64,000 nt of DNA from Anaerolineales bacterium. Its GTDB lineage: Bacteria > Chloroflexota > Anaerolineae > Anaerolineales > Villigracilaceae. The first letter of the stretch is position 1, and the number at the start of each line of letters is the position of its first letter. A program made the translations under genes and the position numbers. The stretch spans positions 310,001 through 374,000 of the forward strand of contig JACKAV010000005.1 in assembly GCA_020634895.1 (NCBI GenBank), in the 5' to 3' direction. The notes below the pieces were generated by a model. It did no database searches. It was not told the origin of the DNA and worked only from the letters and a program-made list of their open reading frames with translations. Shown here piece by piece: positions 34,494-43,182 of the stretch.

Positions 34494-36068
34494 TTACCGG
34501 GTTTTGATCTGCCACTGACGAATGGATACAGCCACGATCATCAAAACCAGCGACAAGCCGAGGTACATCAACCACGGACTATTCGGTGTCAAGCCCACAA
34601 AATCGATGGCGGCAAATTTATTCAAGATGAGATACATCCAAAAGACATAGACGATCTCGAAGGTTTTGCTGGAACCCGTCAGCACACCGAAGGCGAGCGC
34701 CAGCGAAGGGACGAATATCGCGCCGACCAGCCAGGCGAGGATGCTGTGCGTGTCACCGAGAGTCAGGAATTTGACGAGCGCACCGGAGCCGGTCAGAGCC
34801 ATCAGAGTAAAGGCTGCCAGCCATGTCGCAGGGAGTTGGGTCAGCACGGGGCGCGGGGCGGAGAAAACCATCTCGCGCGTGTTGTGACGGGACTCTCGGC
34901 TGCCAAGTCCGCTCAAGAGCAGGATCGGCCAGACCCAGGCGACGACGAGCAGGATGCGCGTCACGTCGGGGGTGTTGGCGAGTTGAGCGATGACCAGTCC
35001 TGCGGCGACGACATACCACCACCAACGCTGTCCCCTCAGGAGCAGTTTCAGTTCGGCGAGGTAGAGCGCGTCGAAGCGGAAACGCGGTCGGGACGCGGGG
35101 AGCGGGGTGAGATGAATGTCGGGGCGTGGAGTCGCTTCGATGGCGGGAGTCAGCGCGGGGGAGTCCGAGTCGGCTTTCTTCCGTTTGACGGTCAGCCGCG
35201 AGGGGTTGAAACGGTCAAAGAAAAGGGACGATGTCAGCACGATCCCCATTGCCACCAGCAGGAAAAAGCCGCGTGAGAGCAAGATGTCGCGCGTCCATTG
35301 CAAGCCGTTCCACAGGAAAATGTTCGGTGCCGCCAGATCGGTGATTGAGAAGGCGAATCCGCCCGCCGTGTCGGGGTAGACCGCCCGCGCGGCGTGCGAG
35401 ACGCTATCGCCGATGATCTGCCAGCCGGTGAAGTCGATGTAGGGGTTGGCGATCTTGCCCGGCGTGCCGATGTCTTCGATCTGCCCAGACCAGACCAGTG
35501 CGAACATGAAGGCGAAAAAGTAGATCACGTTGCCCAGCCCGCCGCGCAGCCAGCCGATGCTTTCGAACAGCACCGCTAGGGCGGCGATCAGCGCCACGCA
35601 CGGCAGGGCGATCACCACCAGCGGAACGGCGAGCGCCAGCAGATCGAGATCGTGCGTGCCGAGCAGCAGGTTCATCAGGATGCCTTCGATCATCATGATG
35701 ACCACCGCGATGCCCAACACGGCGAAGTTGCTCAGCCACTTGCCGAGCATGTACAGCGGGCGGCTGAGCGGCGTGGTCGCCATGATCTGCCCAACGCCGG
35801 TCTCGTAGTCGCGGCTGACCGAGCCTTTGACGATGTAAAAGCCCACCCAGCCGAGCAGCAGTGAAACCGTCACGGTCATAGTCGCGCCCACCCAGGCGGA
35901 GTTGATCACGCCGGTGTAATCGGGCGGCACGCGCATGCGCATCTGCCCGCTGGCAGAGAGATAGCCAAGCCAGACCACCAGCCCGAGCATGATCAGGAAA
36001 CTATAACGGCGGACGCGTTCGAGAAAGTCGGCGCGCGCCAGGTGGTAGATGACTCGCAGCGTTTTCAT
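34494..36068 (-). CDS. ABC transporter permease
   Basis: From ATG 36068 (MKTLRVIYHLARADFLERVR), 524 aa. Two repeats of six or so helices separated by a soluble linker (FNPSRLTVKRKKADSDSPAL... about residues 275-330). The family resembles ABC-2 type permeases of drug or polypeptide exporters (YETGVGQIMATTPLSRPLYM is a typical ABC-2 text). The ATG overlaps the stop of the ATPase gene by four bases. An open frame continues upstream to 36992 but only as a shadow of the ATPase gene. Confidence 0.9.
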   Translation of the reverse strand: MKTLRVIYHLARADFLERVRRYSFLIMLGLVVWLGYLSASGQMRMRVPPDYTGVINSAWVGATMTVTVSLLLGWVGFYIVKGSVSRDYETGVGQIMATTPLSRPLYMLGKWLSNFAVLGIAVVIMMIEGILMNLLLGTHDLDLLALAVPLVVIALPCVALIAALAVLFESIGWLRGGLGNVIYFFAFMFALVWSGQIEDIGTPGKIANPYIDFTGWQIIGDSVSHAARAVYPDTAGGFAFSITDLAAPNIFLWNGLQWTRDILLSRGFFLLVAMGIVLTSSLFFDRFNPSRLTVKRKKADSDSPALTPAIEATPRPDIHLTPLPASRPRFRFDALYLAELKLLLRGQRWWWYVVAAGLVIAQLANTPDVTRILLVVAWVWPILLLSGLGSRESRHNTREMVFSAPRPVLTQLPATWLAAFTLMALTGSGALVKFLTLGDTHSILAWLVGAIFVPSLALAFGVLTGSSKTFEIVYVFWMYLILNKFAAIDFVGLTPNSPWLMYLGLSLVLMIVAVSIRQWQIKTR

Positions 36069-36943
36069 TTGGATGATGACCCTTGAGCGACTTCCCGCAA
36101 ATAGACATCTTCCAGGCTGGGAGTGACGCGCTCCGCTTCGGGCGCGGGAGCCGCTTCGCTCACCACCCGCACCTGGATCCCGTTTTCGCGGCGGATCGTT
36201 CCGCTGACGAGATGACTCGCCTTGAGCGCGGGCAGGTCTTCGGACGGGATGACCCACTGCCAGACTTTGCCATCCAGCAGAGCGAGTAGTTTTTCGGGCG
36301 CGGCGTGCTGGCGTTTCTGTCCCTTGTTGATGATGACGATCTCGGTCGCGGTCGCTTCCACGTCCGAGACGATGTGCGTGGACAGGAGGATGATGCGTTC
36401 GCCCGACAGGTCGGAGAGCAGGTTGCGGAAGCGGACGCGCTCCTCGGGGTCGAGACCGACGGTGGGTTCGTCCACGATCAGCAGTTGCGGGTCGTTGAGC
36501 AGCGCCTGGGCAATGCCGACGCGCTGCTTCATCCCGCCCGAGTAGCCACCCAGCGGACGCTTCGCCGCCTGAGCCAGATTGACCAGCACCAGCAACTCGT
36601 CGATGCGGCGGCGGGCAGTCTTGCCGTCCATGCCTTTGATGGCTGCCATGTATTCGAGGAATTCCAGCGCCGTCAGGTTGGGGTAGACGCCGAAATCCTG
36701 CGGCAGGTAACCGAGCACGGCGCGCAGCGCGTCGGGAGATTTGACGATGTCCACGCCGTTCCATTCGATCTTGCCTTCGGTCGGTTGGGTGATGGTCGCC
36801 AACATGCGCATGAGCGTGGACTTGCCCGCGCCGTTCGGACCAAGCAGACCGATCACGCCCGGCTTGAGTTCCAGGTCGAAGTCGCGCAGTCCCCAAAAAT
36901 CTCGGCGGTATTGTTTGGAGAGATGGGAGATGATCAGGTTCAT
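36065..36943 (-). CDS. ABC transporter ATP-binding protein
   Basis: 292 aa: Walker A GLLGPNGAGKSTLMRML, Q-loop LGYLPQDFGVYPNLTALEFL, signature YSGGMKQRVGIAQALL, Walker B LLIVDEPTVGLDPEERVRFR, H-loop STHIVSDVEA. The C-terminal extension (VWQWVIPSEDLPALKASHLV) is like those in bacitracin or lantibiotic exporters. Partner of the permease at 34494-36068; substrate unknown. Its ATG overlaps the stop of the membrane-protein gene upstream. Confidence 0.93.
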   Translation of the reverse strand: MNLIISHLSKQYRRDFWGLRDFDLELKPGVIGLLGPNGAGKSTLMRMLATITQPTEGKIEWNGVDIVKSPDALRAVLGYLPQDFGVYPNLTALEFLEYMAAIKGMDGKTARRRIDELLVLVNLAQAAKRPLGGYSGGMKQRVGIAQALLNDPQLLIVDEPTVGLDPEERVRFRNLLSDLSGERIILLSTHIVSDVEATATEIVIINKGQKRQHAAPEKLLALLDGKVWQWVIPSEDLPALKASHLVSGTIRRENGIQVRVVSEAAPAPEAERVTPSLEDVYLREVAQGSSSK

Positions 36944-37968
36944 TGAATGGTTCCTTTGTCAGGGTGGAGAAAACGCAAGTAGAAAATTGCAACAGCCAGA
37001 CCGATCACGGTCAGCCCGATAAAAAGCGGCACGGCGTCCGGCGAGGCGGATGGATCGTGGATGTGACCGAAGTATTGATCCACCGCGATGCTGGTGGTTT
37101 CGATGGTCATCATCACAAGCAGAAGACCAGTCAGCAGGTAGCCCCAAAGTTTCCTTTGCCAGAGCCAAACCGCGCCGACGAATCCGAGCGGAAGCAGGAA
37201 GCCCAAGTCCAGCACATGGACGGGACTGGTCAACATGATCGTTCCTTCAAGGAAAGCAGGCGCGGCGGAATCGAACATGGCTGGGACGATCTGTTTCAGC
37301 CAGGTCATCAGGAAGAGCAGGGAGATGAATGCCAGATAACCCGCGAAAAAGCGGACGGGCGTTTTCTCGGCAAAATGCGTGCGAATGGCATCAACATCCA
37401 TTTGTGTGAGCAAAGCTACCAATACCCAGACCGCCAGCGAAAGTGTGGCAACGTAAAGCAGGAAAAGAGGGTTGAAAGCAGTAGCAAAGGAGAAGATTAC
37501 CGCGTTATAGATGATGTAAGCCAGCGTACCCACCCAGGTCAACTGCGCCCGTAGGGAACCGCGCTGTGTCAAAATCATGGAGATGACCAACATGGGCAGC
37601 GCGATGAACAAAATGGTCACGTCTGTACCGCGGGCGTTGCCAACTGTCATTGCCGAATCACGGAAAATTTGCGGGTAGAATGCGCCAACCGCTGATTGTA
37701 TCGCCGTCACCGCGGCGAGCAGGCTGGAGAGTAAGTAACTACTTCGTTTCAACAGTATTTTCTGTGGGTTCGTATAACTTACAGTGAGTAAATCCAGGTT
37801 CAGGTTGCGGATCTTATTAAGCACGCTATGCAGGGCAGTCTGGTCGGAAAGTTCTCCACTCAACAGAGTGGTACCGTCAGCTTGCAGTGTCAAGGTCAAG
37901 CCTTCGAACCATTCGTTCCAGGTTTCATCGAGCAATTTACCAACGCGAATTTGATACAAATGTGACAT
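36940..37968 (-). CDS. Membrane protein with N-terminal YQIRV domain
   Basis: 342 aa. Residues 1-70 (MSHLYQIRVGKLLDETWNEW, LLSGELSDQTALHSVLNKIR) form the same soluble domain as in the CPBP protein at 13478-14365. It is followed by about seven membrane helices with no CPBP motif, and then an ABC exporter is encoded in the same operon. The shared domain fused to two unrelated membrane parts, each behind a LuxR/MalT-type regulator, suggests a common sensor or tethering role; that is inference. Confidence 0.75.
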   Translation of the reverse strand: MSHLYQIRVGKLLDETWNEWFEGLTLTLQADGTTLLSGELSDQTALHSVLNKIRNLNLDLLTVSYTNPQKILLKRSSYLLSSLLAAVTAIQSAVGAFYPQIFRDSAMTVGNARGTDVTILFIALPMLVISMILTQRGSLRAQLTWVGTLAYIIYNAVIFSFATAFNPLFLLYVATLSLAVWVLVALLTQMDVDAIRTHFAEKTPVRFFAGYLAFISLLFLMTWLKQIVPAMFDSAAPAFLEGTIMLTSPVHVLDLGFLLPLGFVGAVWLWQRKLWGYLLTGLLLVMMTIETTSIAVDQYFGHIHDPSASPDAVPLFIGLTVIGLAVAIFYLRFLHPDKGTIQ

Positions 37969-38004
37969 CGAATCCTTTTCGTTACTATACTTCCAGTGTA
38001 CCGG

Positions 38005-38043
38005 GAAAAAAACAAAACCGCCCTACACAAAGATGTAGGGCGG
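38005..38043 (-). terminator. Intrinsic terminator after the second LuxR regulator
   Basis: Stem 38018-38027 with 38034-38043 (10 bp, GC-rich, 6-base loop), followed on the minus strand by TTTTGTTTTTTT. It lies 20 bases after the regulator stop codon and separates it from the ABC/CPBP operon. Confidence 0.85.
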
Positions 38044-38063
38044 GGCAAAAGGAAATGTAGTCT

Positions 38064-40799
38064 TCAGTTCAATAATCCCATTTCCCGGGCGCGGGAAACC
38101 GCCGCAGTACGATTATCAACACAGAGTTTGCCAAAGATATTTTTCGAGTGATAGCGGACCGTGTTCAGGCTGACCACCAAATGGTCGGCAATCTCCTGAT
38201 TTTTCAATCCATCGGACATTAACCTTAGGACTTCCACTTCGCGCTCGGTCAACGATTCAGGCGAATCGGGAATCGCTTCAACCCAGACCTGATGCCGGAA
38301 CGCCTCCAATAAAACGGCTACATGCTCTGGCTGGATGTCGCGCCGCGCAGCTTCCAGTAACAAAGCACGGACTGATTCGCCAGTCGAAAGATAGATCTGA
38401 ACAGCACCATATACTACACGAGACGTCTGTTCGAGCAGTTTTGCCATGATATCCATTGCTGTATCTGTCTGGTTGTCCTGATAATAAATTGTCGCTTGAG
38501 TTACCCAAGTGCGATACAGCAACCAGTCCATGCCAAAGTCTTTAGCTGCCTGCTCAATACGTTCCAACACGCGCAAACTGGATTCAGATTTTCCCCGGGC
38601 AGCCAAAACACGGGCAAAAACGAAATATTCATTGCTGCGCCAACCCATCAACTCGCTGTCACTGACTTGTACCAGGGCATCTTCGGCATTATCCGTAAAT
38701 CCCAATAGCCGCAAGCGGGCGGCAGCCGATTCGATCTTTCCTTCGAGCAGATCCTGCAGGGCGCTGGGCAATTTCACCAGACGATAAACCTTCTCATCGC
38801 AGTTGTGGACAGAGGATTCAAGAGTATCGAGAATATGCCGCGCTGCGGGAAAATCTTTCTGACCGATTTTCACCCACCAGAGAGTCAACCAGCCGTCTAT
38901 GGCTGACAGGGAAAGGGAAAGCGGGTCGAGTTTCAGCCCTGCTTTCAAAATGCGTTCCGCTTCGACCAGATCGTTCCCAACATAAAGGATCTTCCCCAAT
39001 CCCACATAAAGGTAGGGTGCAGCAGCTTTACGGTTACCCGTTGAGGCGGACTCAAACGTTTGAATGGCGTCTTTGAGCAATCGGATCGCCCGATCGGACT
39101 CATTGCGGGAATTCAGATAGACTGCCACGAATTGTAAAAAATCTGCTTCAAGCAATGCCAACCCTGCCAATCCATCCCCATCCTGACAGGTTGACTGGAT
39201 AAGGCGATATTCGTTCAACGCTTCATCCAGTTTTCCATTACGCACCAATGCGCTTGCCAGGAACATGCGGTTGCTACATTGTAAAAAGCGATCCTCTTTT
39301 GGCGTATTTTCCAAGGCAAGCGTCGCCAGATGTAATGCTTCATCCGTCTGACCGTAGATGCTTTTTTGGTAACTCTGCAAACCGAGGACTTCACTTTTGA
39401 CCGGCAAAGCATCATCGAACTGATCTTGCAAAACGACCTTTGCACGTTCCAGATAGGGGATGGCGGCTTCGGTTTGGGAAGTAAAGGTCAAAGCCCATGC
39501 GCGGTCGAGGCATAGTCGCGGACTGGCAAGCAATGTTTCGACAGGTATATTGTCCAACCAACGGATGGCAGTAGCGATCTGTCCACGCAGGATGATTTCG
39601 AGCGCATATTTCTCCACAAGAGAACATGCCAGCGCAGCTTCTCCGGAACAGTGCGCGTGATGGATGGCTTCCTCAAGCATGCCTTGCCGTTCGAACCAGT
39701 CTGCGGCACGTCTATGTAGTTCGGAAGACAAACCGGGGTGGAGATGCAAAAGCTGTTTTTGGAGCACATCTGCAAACAGGTGGTGATAGCGATACCACTC
39801 ACGTTGATCGTCAAGCGGAATGATAAACAGGTTTGCACGCTCCAATTGCTCGAGCATAGACTGTGCAACTGTTGAGTCTGCTTCGTCAGCGCAGAGAGCC
39901 GCACACAGGTCCGCATTGAAGCGTTTAAGCAGGGAGGTGCGCAGGAGAAATTCGCGGATGCGATCCGCTTCGCGGCTGAGGACTTCATTCAGCAGATAAT
40001 CAAGGACATAACGCTGCGACCTATCCAGACCATTCACGAATCGTTCCAAGACTTGAGCTTGTTCCTCATTGCCGAGACTCAACTCTCCCCGAAGTGCGAG
40101 CGCAGACATCTGCAATCCCGCCACCCAACCCTCGGTGGAATCTGCCAAACGTTGTGAAAGTATCGCTTGTTCCGCAAGCATTTCCAACCCCGTAAAGTTC
40201 ATCAGGAATGCGGCAGTCTCATCTACACTAAAGCGCAGGTCAGCGGAACGGACCTCCACCAGTTGCCCCCGCGCCCGCAGACGCGCTAAAGGCAAAGGCG
40301 GTTCGACGCGCCCGGCAATGACCAGCCGAAGATTGGACGGCAGATGATCGATCAATAGTTTGAGCGCCTGATGGATTTCTGGAGAGGTGATAACATGATA
40401 GTCATCCAGCACTAGCAGAAAATTGGCATCGACTTTTGCCACCTGTTCGACCAGGTACGCCATGCCCTGTTCGGCACTGACACCAGGGGTTGATTCCACC
40501 TGTGTGATGAAGTCGCCGCTGAGACTGGGAAGAGCGGCAAAAAGATAGGCGAGAAAACGGGCGAGGGAATTGTCGCCTTCATCGAGTGAAAGCCAACCTA
40601 CACAAAGGGAAGTTGGGAGCTGGTCCAGCCATTGCGATAGCAAAGTGGTTTTCCCCGATCCGGCTGGTGCAGCCACCAACATCAATTGCATACCGGGATT
40701 CAAACAAACGTTTAGTGCATCGAGCAGGCGCGGACGGGGAACCAGATTCGTTAACGGCGTGGGGAGGCGGGTTTTAGCGGTAAGGAATGGCAGAGACAT
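38064..40799 (-). CDS. MalT-like ATP-dependent LuxR-family transcriptional regulator
   Basis: 911 aa, same architecture as the product of 14479-17235: opening TKTRLPTPLTNLVPRPRLLD-like text (here AKTRLPTPLTNLVPRPRLLD), P-loop VAAPAGSGKTTLLSQW, Walker B FLLVLDDYHVITS, EGWVAGLQMSALALRG, a long TPR-type region, and LuxR helix-turn-helix LTEREVEVLRLMSDGLKNQE with HSKNIFGKLCVDNRTAAV. Probably activates the operon on its 3' side, as both MalT-like genes here lie directly upstream of membrane-protein operons on the same strand. No large insertion like the repeat in the first copy is seen. Confidence 0.93.
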   Translation of the reverse strand: MSLPFLTAKTRLPTPLTNLVPRPRLLDALNVCLNPGMQLMLVAAPAGSGKTTLLSQWLDQLPTSLCVGWLSLDEGDNSLARFLAYLFAALPSLSGDFITQVESTPGVSAEQGMAYLVEQVAKVDANFLLVLDDYHVITSPEIHQALKLLIDHLPSNLRLVIAGRVEPPLPLARLRARGQLVEVRSADLRFSVDETAAFLMNFTGLEMLAEQAILSQRLADSTEGWVAGLQMSALALRGELSLGNEEQAQVLERFVNGLDRSQRYVLDYLLNEVLSREADRIREFLLRTSLLKRFNADLCAALCADEADSTVAQSMLEQLERANLFIIPLDDQREWYRYHHLFADVLQKQLLHLHPGLSSELHRRAADWFERQGMLEEAIHHAHCSGEAALACSLVEKYALEIILRGQIATAIRWLDNIPVETLLASPRLCLDRAWALTFTSQTEAAIPYLERAKVVLQDQFDDALPVKSEVLGLQSYQKSIYGQTDEALHLATLALENTPKEDRFLQCSNRMFLASALVRNGKLDEALNEYRLIQSTCQDGDGLAGLALLEADFLQFVAVYLNSRNESDRAIRLLKDAIQTFESASTGNRKAAAPYLYVGLGKILYVGNDLVEAERILKAGLKLDPLSLSLSAIDGWLTLWWVKIGQKDFPAARHILDTLESSVHNCDEKVYRLVKLPSALQDLLEGKIESAAARLRLLGFTDNAEDALVQVSDSELMGWRSNEYFVFARVLAARGKSESSLRVLERIEQAAKDFGMDWLLYRTWVTQATIYYQDNQTDTAMDIMAKLLEQTSRVVYGAVQIYLSTGESVRALLLEAARRDIQPEHVAVLLEAFRHQVWVEAIPDSPESLTEREVEVLRLMSDGLKNQEIADHLVVSLNTVRYHSKNIFGKLCVDNRTAAVSRAREMGLLN

Positions 40800-41012
40800 G
40801 GCACAAAATCGATTTGTGATATTTTTCCCATTGTATCTTATATATGCCTGCCAAATCTTAAGATACTAATCTGCTTATTGAAATAATATAGGCTTTGGGC
40901 AATTTTATGGCAGGGGAAACTTCGATCCAATACTTCCCAATACAAACAATCCCTACCCTGATAAATCCGGATTTTGGTTACATAAGATAAGTGATACAAC
41001 ATCACTCAAGCA

Positions 41013-41528
41013 CTACCCTGCTACATTGAGCATCAACTTTGGACGATATTGCAGCGCCTCCGCCAAATGCGGTGACTGTATATCTTCACTCCCTGCCAAG
41101 TCTGCAATGGTGCGGGATAACTTGAGGATGCGGTGATAGGCTCTCGCTGAAAGCTGAAGTTGGCTCATCGCCGCCCGCATCAAACTTTGACCTTCGGGCT
41201 GTAATTGGCAATATTGCCTTACCTCGCCGATACGCATGTCTGCGTTGCAGATGACTCCTTCAACATTTGCAAAACGTTTAATTTGAATATCCCTTGCTGC
41301 TTGGACACGTTTGCGAATCGACTCGCTTGATTCGCCAAGGCGGTCTCCACTTAGTTTTTCGTAATCCACTCGTGGGACTTCGATATGAATATCAATGCGG
41401 TCAAGAATTGGACCAGAGATTCGTTTCTGATATTTAGTCACAACAGCAGGCGCGCATGTGCATGCTTTATCTGCCGATCCATAATTGCCACATGGGCAGG
41501 AGTGTACACAATAGAACATAACTTTCAT
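41013..41528 (-). pseudogene. comM 3'-end fragment F (open frame, longest copy)
   Basis: Begins with non-comM codons (MKVMFYCVHS) and switches at CPCGNYGSADKACTCAPAVV to comM sequence, then runs to an altered end QYRPKLMLNVAG. It corresponds to residues 351-505 of the intact protein, keeps the Cys-rich zinc-ribbon-like segment, and lacks the ATPase core. The frame has its own ATG and no break over 171 codons, so a short product is possible. The junction text on the minus strand is tattgtgtacactcctgccc. It keeps the fragment-type FANVEGVICNADM signature. Confidence 0.85.
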
Positions 41529-41639
41529 GCTAGATATAGAGGTAGGTGTTGAAAATATGAGAATATTGCATTTATCAAGTAGTTGTGGAGTAAATCAAAT
41601 TGAGTTGATGGCGTGGATTGTATTGAGCTGATCCTGACC

Positions 41640-41670
41640 TTTGTTGACTTCCTCGAAGGAAGTCAACAAA
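41640..41670. repeat. 14-bp perfect hairpin
   Basis: Arms 41640-41653 and 41657-41670, loop of three bases. It is in the gene-free stretch between fragment F and the lipoprotein gene. There is no T-tract, so it may be a palindromic repeat rather than a terminator. Confidence 0.5.
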
Positions 41671-41708
41671 GCCAGATGAGTTCTAAAAACAATTAATCCC
41701 TTGAGGAT

Positions 41709-41747
41709 AAAAAAGGCATTTCAAACATATGTTTGGAATGCCTTTTT
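41709..41747 (-). terminator. Intrinsic terminator of the lipoprotein operon
   Basis: A palindrome around acatatgt with A-tract and T-tract on both sides, so it works in either direction; on the minus strand the stem is followed by TTTTTT. It lies 26 bases after the lipoprotein stop codon. Confidence 0.85.
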
Positions 41748-41772
41748 GCTGACGAGATCGAAATGAATATCT

Positions 41773-42897
41773 TTATGGAATAGTAATAATTGGGTTGGGC
41801 AAGACAAACACAGGTTCGCACCAGCACCCTTCAAGTGGGTCGCATACTTGGATCATTGCAATGGGACATGCCCTGCCACCAGAAGCGGACGAGGAGGATT
41901 CCTCGTTTTCGCCGGCAATTTGCTGAGGGGTGGCACATAATCCCGCTTCACTGCCTGTTGGCTGGAATCCCACTGGAATTCGACAAGAATTATCAATCTC
42001 TGCAACTGCTTTGATAGGATAAAAATATTCAAGTCCTTCATCAGCAGCACCTGCTTCTTCATGTGTATAGCGGTCGTTAATTTCAAATGTGGAGGGATCA
42101 AGAGAATACCCCGCCCACATATTGAGCATGAAATAACTGGGAGCACCAAGAACGCTGCGCTTAATAGAGAACTCAATTGTATTCAGGTCTTCGGGAGAAA
42201 TTCGAACCCACGCTGCATCTGAGTCGTCGCCATTTCCCTGATCAAACACGAGAGTTTCAAACCCGTTCCCCTCAGGTAAGGGAGAGTCGGTCAAATACGG
42301 GGTGGTCCCTCCAACGTCATTATCTGCGTCTGTATAGATAAAGACATTCCCTACAGTCCAATCTGAGCCACTGGGCTTGGATGAAACAATGAGCCAATCA
42401 GCTTTGCCATCCAAGTCTGTATCAATTTCGACAGCGTATTCTGCTTCTTTGGAGCTATTGAATTCAAGTTCTTTGATTGAAAGTTGACCGTAAATCCATG
42501 TGTCATCCTGAAATACCGCAGTGTTGACGATGTCAATGTCAGGGTAATAGGTATCCATAGCGTTTGCGTTAAAGGGGCGCTCAAATCTGCCGAAGGTGAA
42601 TCTATCGCCACCAACAAGGGACTCGTTTGTGATTACCTTGGATGAATCAAAATCCGCCGCTTCACCATATCGATTTTCAGAAAGAGCGATTGGAATATCT
42701 GTATGATTAATTTCGGGCGCTGAAGCGGGCACCTCAGTAGCAGGAATACTAACGATTTCTTCTGTTGGGGCAGTTTTTTCTGTAGACACCTCTGTATTCA
42801 TTGTCTCTGGTTGGGATGCTGCTGATGGCGATGCGCAACCAACAACCAACAAGATAATCAGGGTTGATAGACAAAAAATTAGAATTTTGTTTTTCAT
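41773..42897 (-). CDS. Predicted lipoprotein, unrecognised
   Basis: 374 aa with a lipoprotein signal (ILIFCLSTLIILLVVGCASP; lipobox VVGC at residue 21), then a Ser/Thr/Pro-rich linker, then a beta-rich domain (EIDTDLDGKADWLIV, FIYTDADNDVGG, calcium-loop-like D-x-D-x-D patterns) and a Cys-rich tail (CPIAMIQVCDPLEGCWCEPV). Such proteins are exported and anchored to the membrane; binding partner unknown. Its ATG overlaps by four bases the stop of the small gene upstream. The pair is divergent from the SARP regulator at 43183. Confidence 0.8.
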   Translation of the reverse strand: MKNKILIFCLSTLIILLVVGCASPSAASQPETMNTEVSTEKTAPTEEIVSIPATEVPASAPEINHTDIPIALSENRYGEAADFDSSKVITNESLVGGDRFTFGRFERPFNANAMDTYYPDIDIVNTAVFQDDTWIYGQLSIKELEFNSSKEAEYAVEIDTDLDGKADWLIVSSKPSGSDWTVGNVFIYTDADNDVGGTTPYLTDSPLPEGNGFETLVFDQGNGDDSDAAWVRISPEDLNTIEFSIKRSVLGAPSYFMLNMWAGYSLDPSTFEINDRYTHEEAGAADEGLEYFYPIKAVAEIDNSCRIPVGFQPTGSEAGLCATPQQIAGENEESSSSASGGRACPIAMIQVCDPLEGCWCEPVFVLPNPIITIP

Positions 42898-43106
42898 TTT
42901 ACGTTTTCTCCATTGAGTTCGTCTTGCAGTTTTTTGATAGCAGGCTGGCTTTCTATATGGCTTTTTAGAAATTCAATAAATGCCTCTAGCTTTGTAAATC
43001 CATTTCGTTCTCCTGTTATTGGGCTTTCAATTGAGATCCTCCATTCCGAGTTTGAATACCAGATTTTTAATAAAAACGTGATTTGCTGGTGTGAAACGTT
43101 TTTCAT
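42894..43106 (-). CDS. Small protein upstream of the lipoprotein, unrecognised
   Basis: 70 aa, MKNVSHQQITFLLKIWYSNS at the start; one predicted strand-rich half (EWRISIESPITGERNGFTKL) then a helix (EAFIEFLKSHIESQPAIKKL). It is soluble, and is coupled to the lipoprotein by an overlapping stop/start. The layout resembles small cytoplasmic proteins of SARP-linked clusters, with no assigned role. Its ATG lies 76 bases from the SARP start codon on the other strand. Confidence 0.65.
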   Translation of the reverse strand: MKNVSHQQITFLLKIWYSNSEWRISIESPITGERNGFTKLEAFIEFLKSHIESQPAIKKLQDELNGENVK

Positions 43107-43129
43107 GAAAAAATATTATCGGTAAGGCA

Positions 43130-43157
43130 TCAGGAAAACGTCAGGAACTTGTATAAT
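43130..43157 (+). promoter_or_regulatory. Promoter with TCAGGAA direct repeats before the SARP gene
   Basis: Two perfect TCAGGAA heptamers (43130-43136 and 43141-43147, 11-bp period) end four bases before a consensus -10 hexamer TATAAT (43152-43157). SARP-family activators are known to bind heptameric direct repeats with an 11-bp period next to the -10 box, so self-activation is a plausible reading. Confidence 0.55.
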
Positions 43158-43182
43158 TTGCTAATTCCATGGAGCAAAAAAT

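Noticed and set aside
36069..36992. N-terminal extension of the ABC permease frame across the ATPase gene
   Set aside because: The extension is arginine-rich shadow sequence of the ATPase in another frame; the permease has a proper ATG at 36068 with an ATGA overlap.
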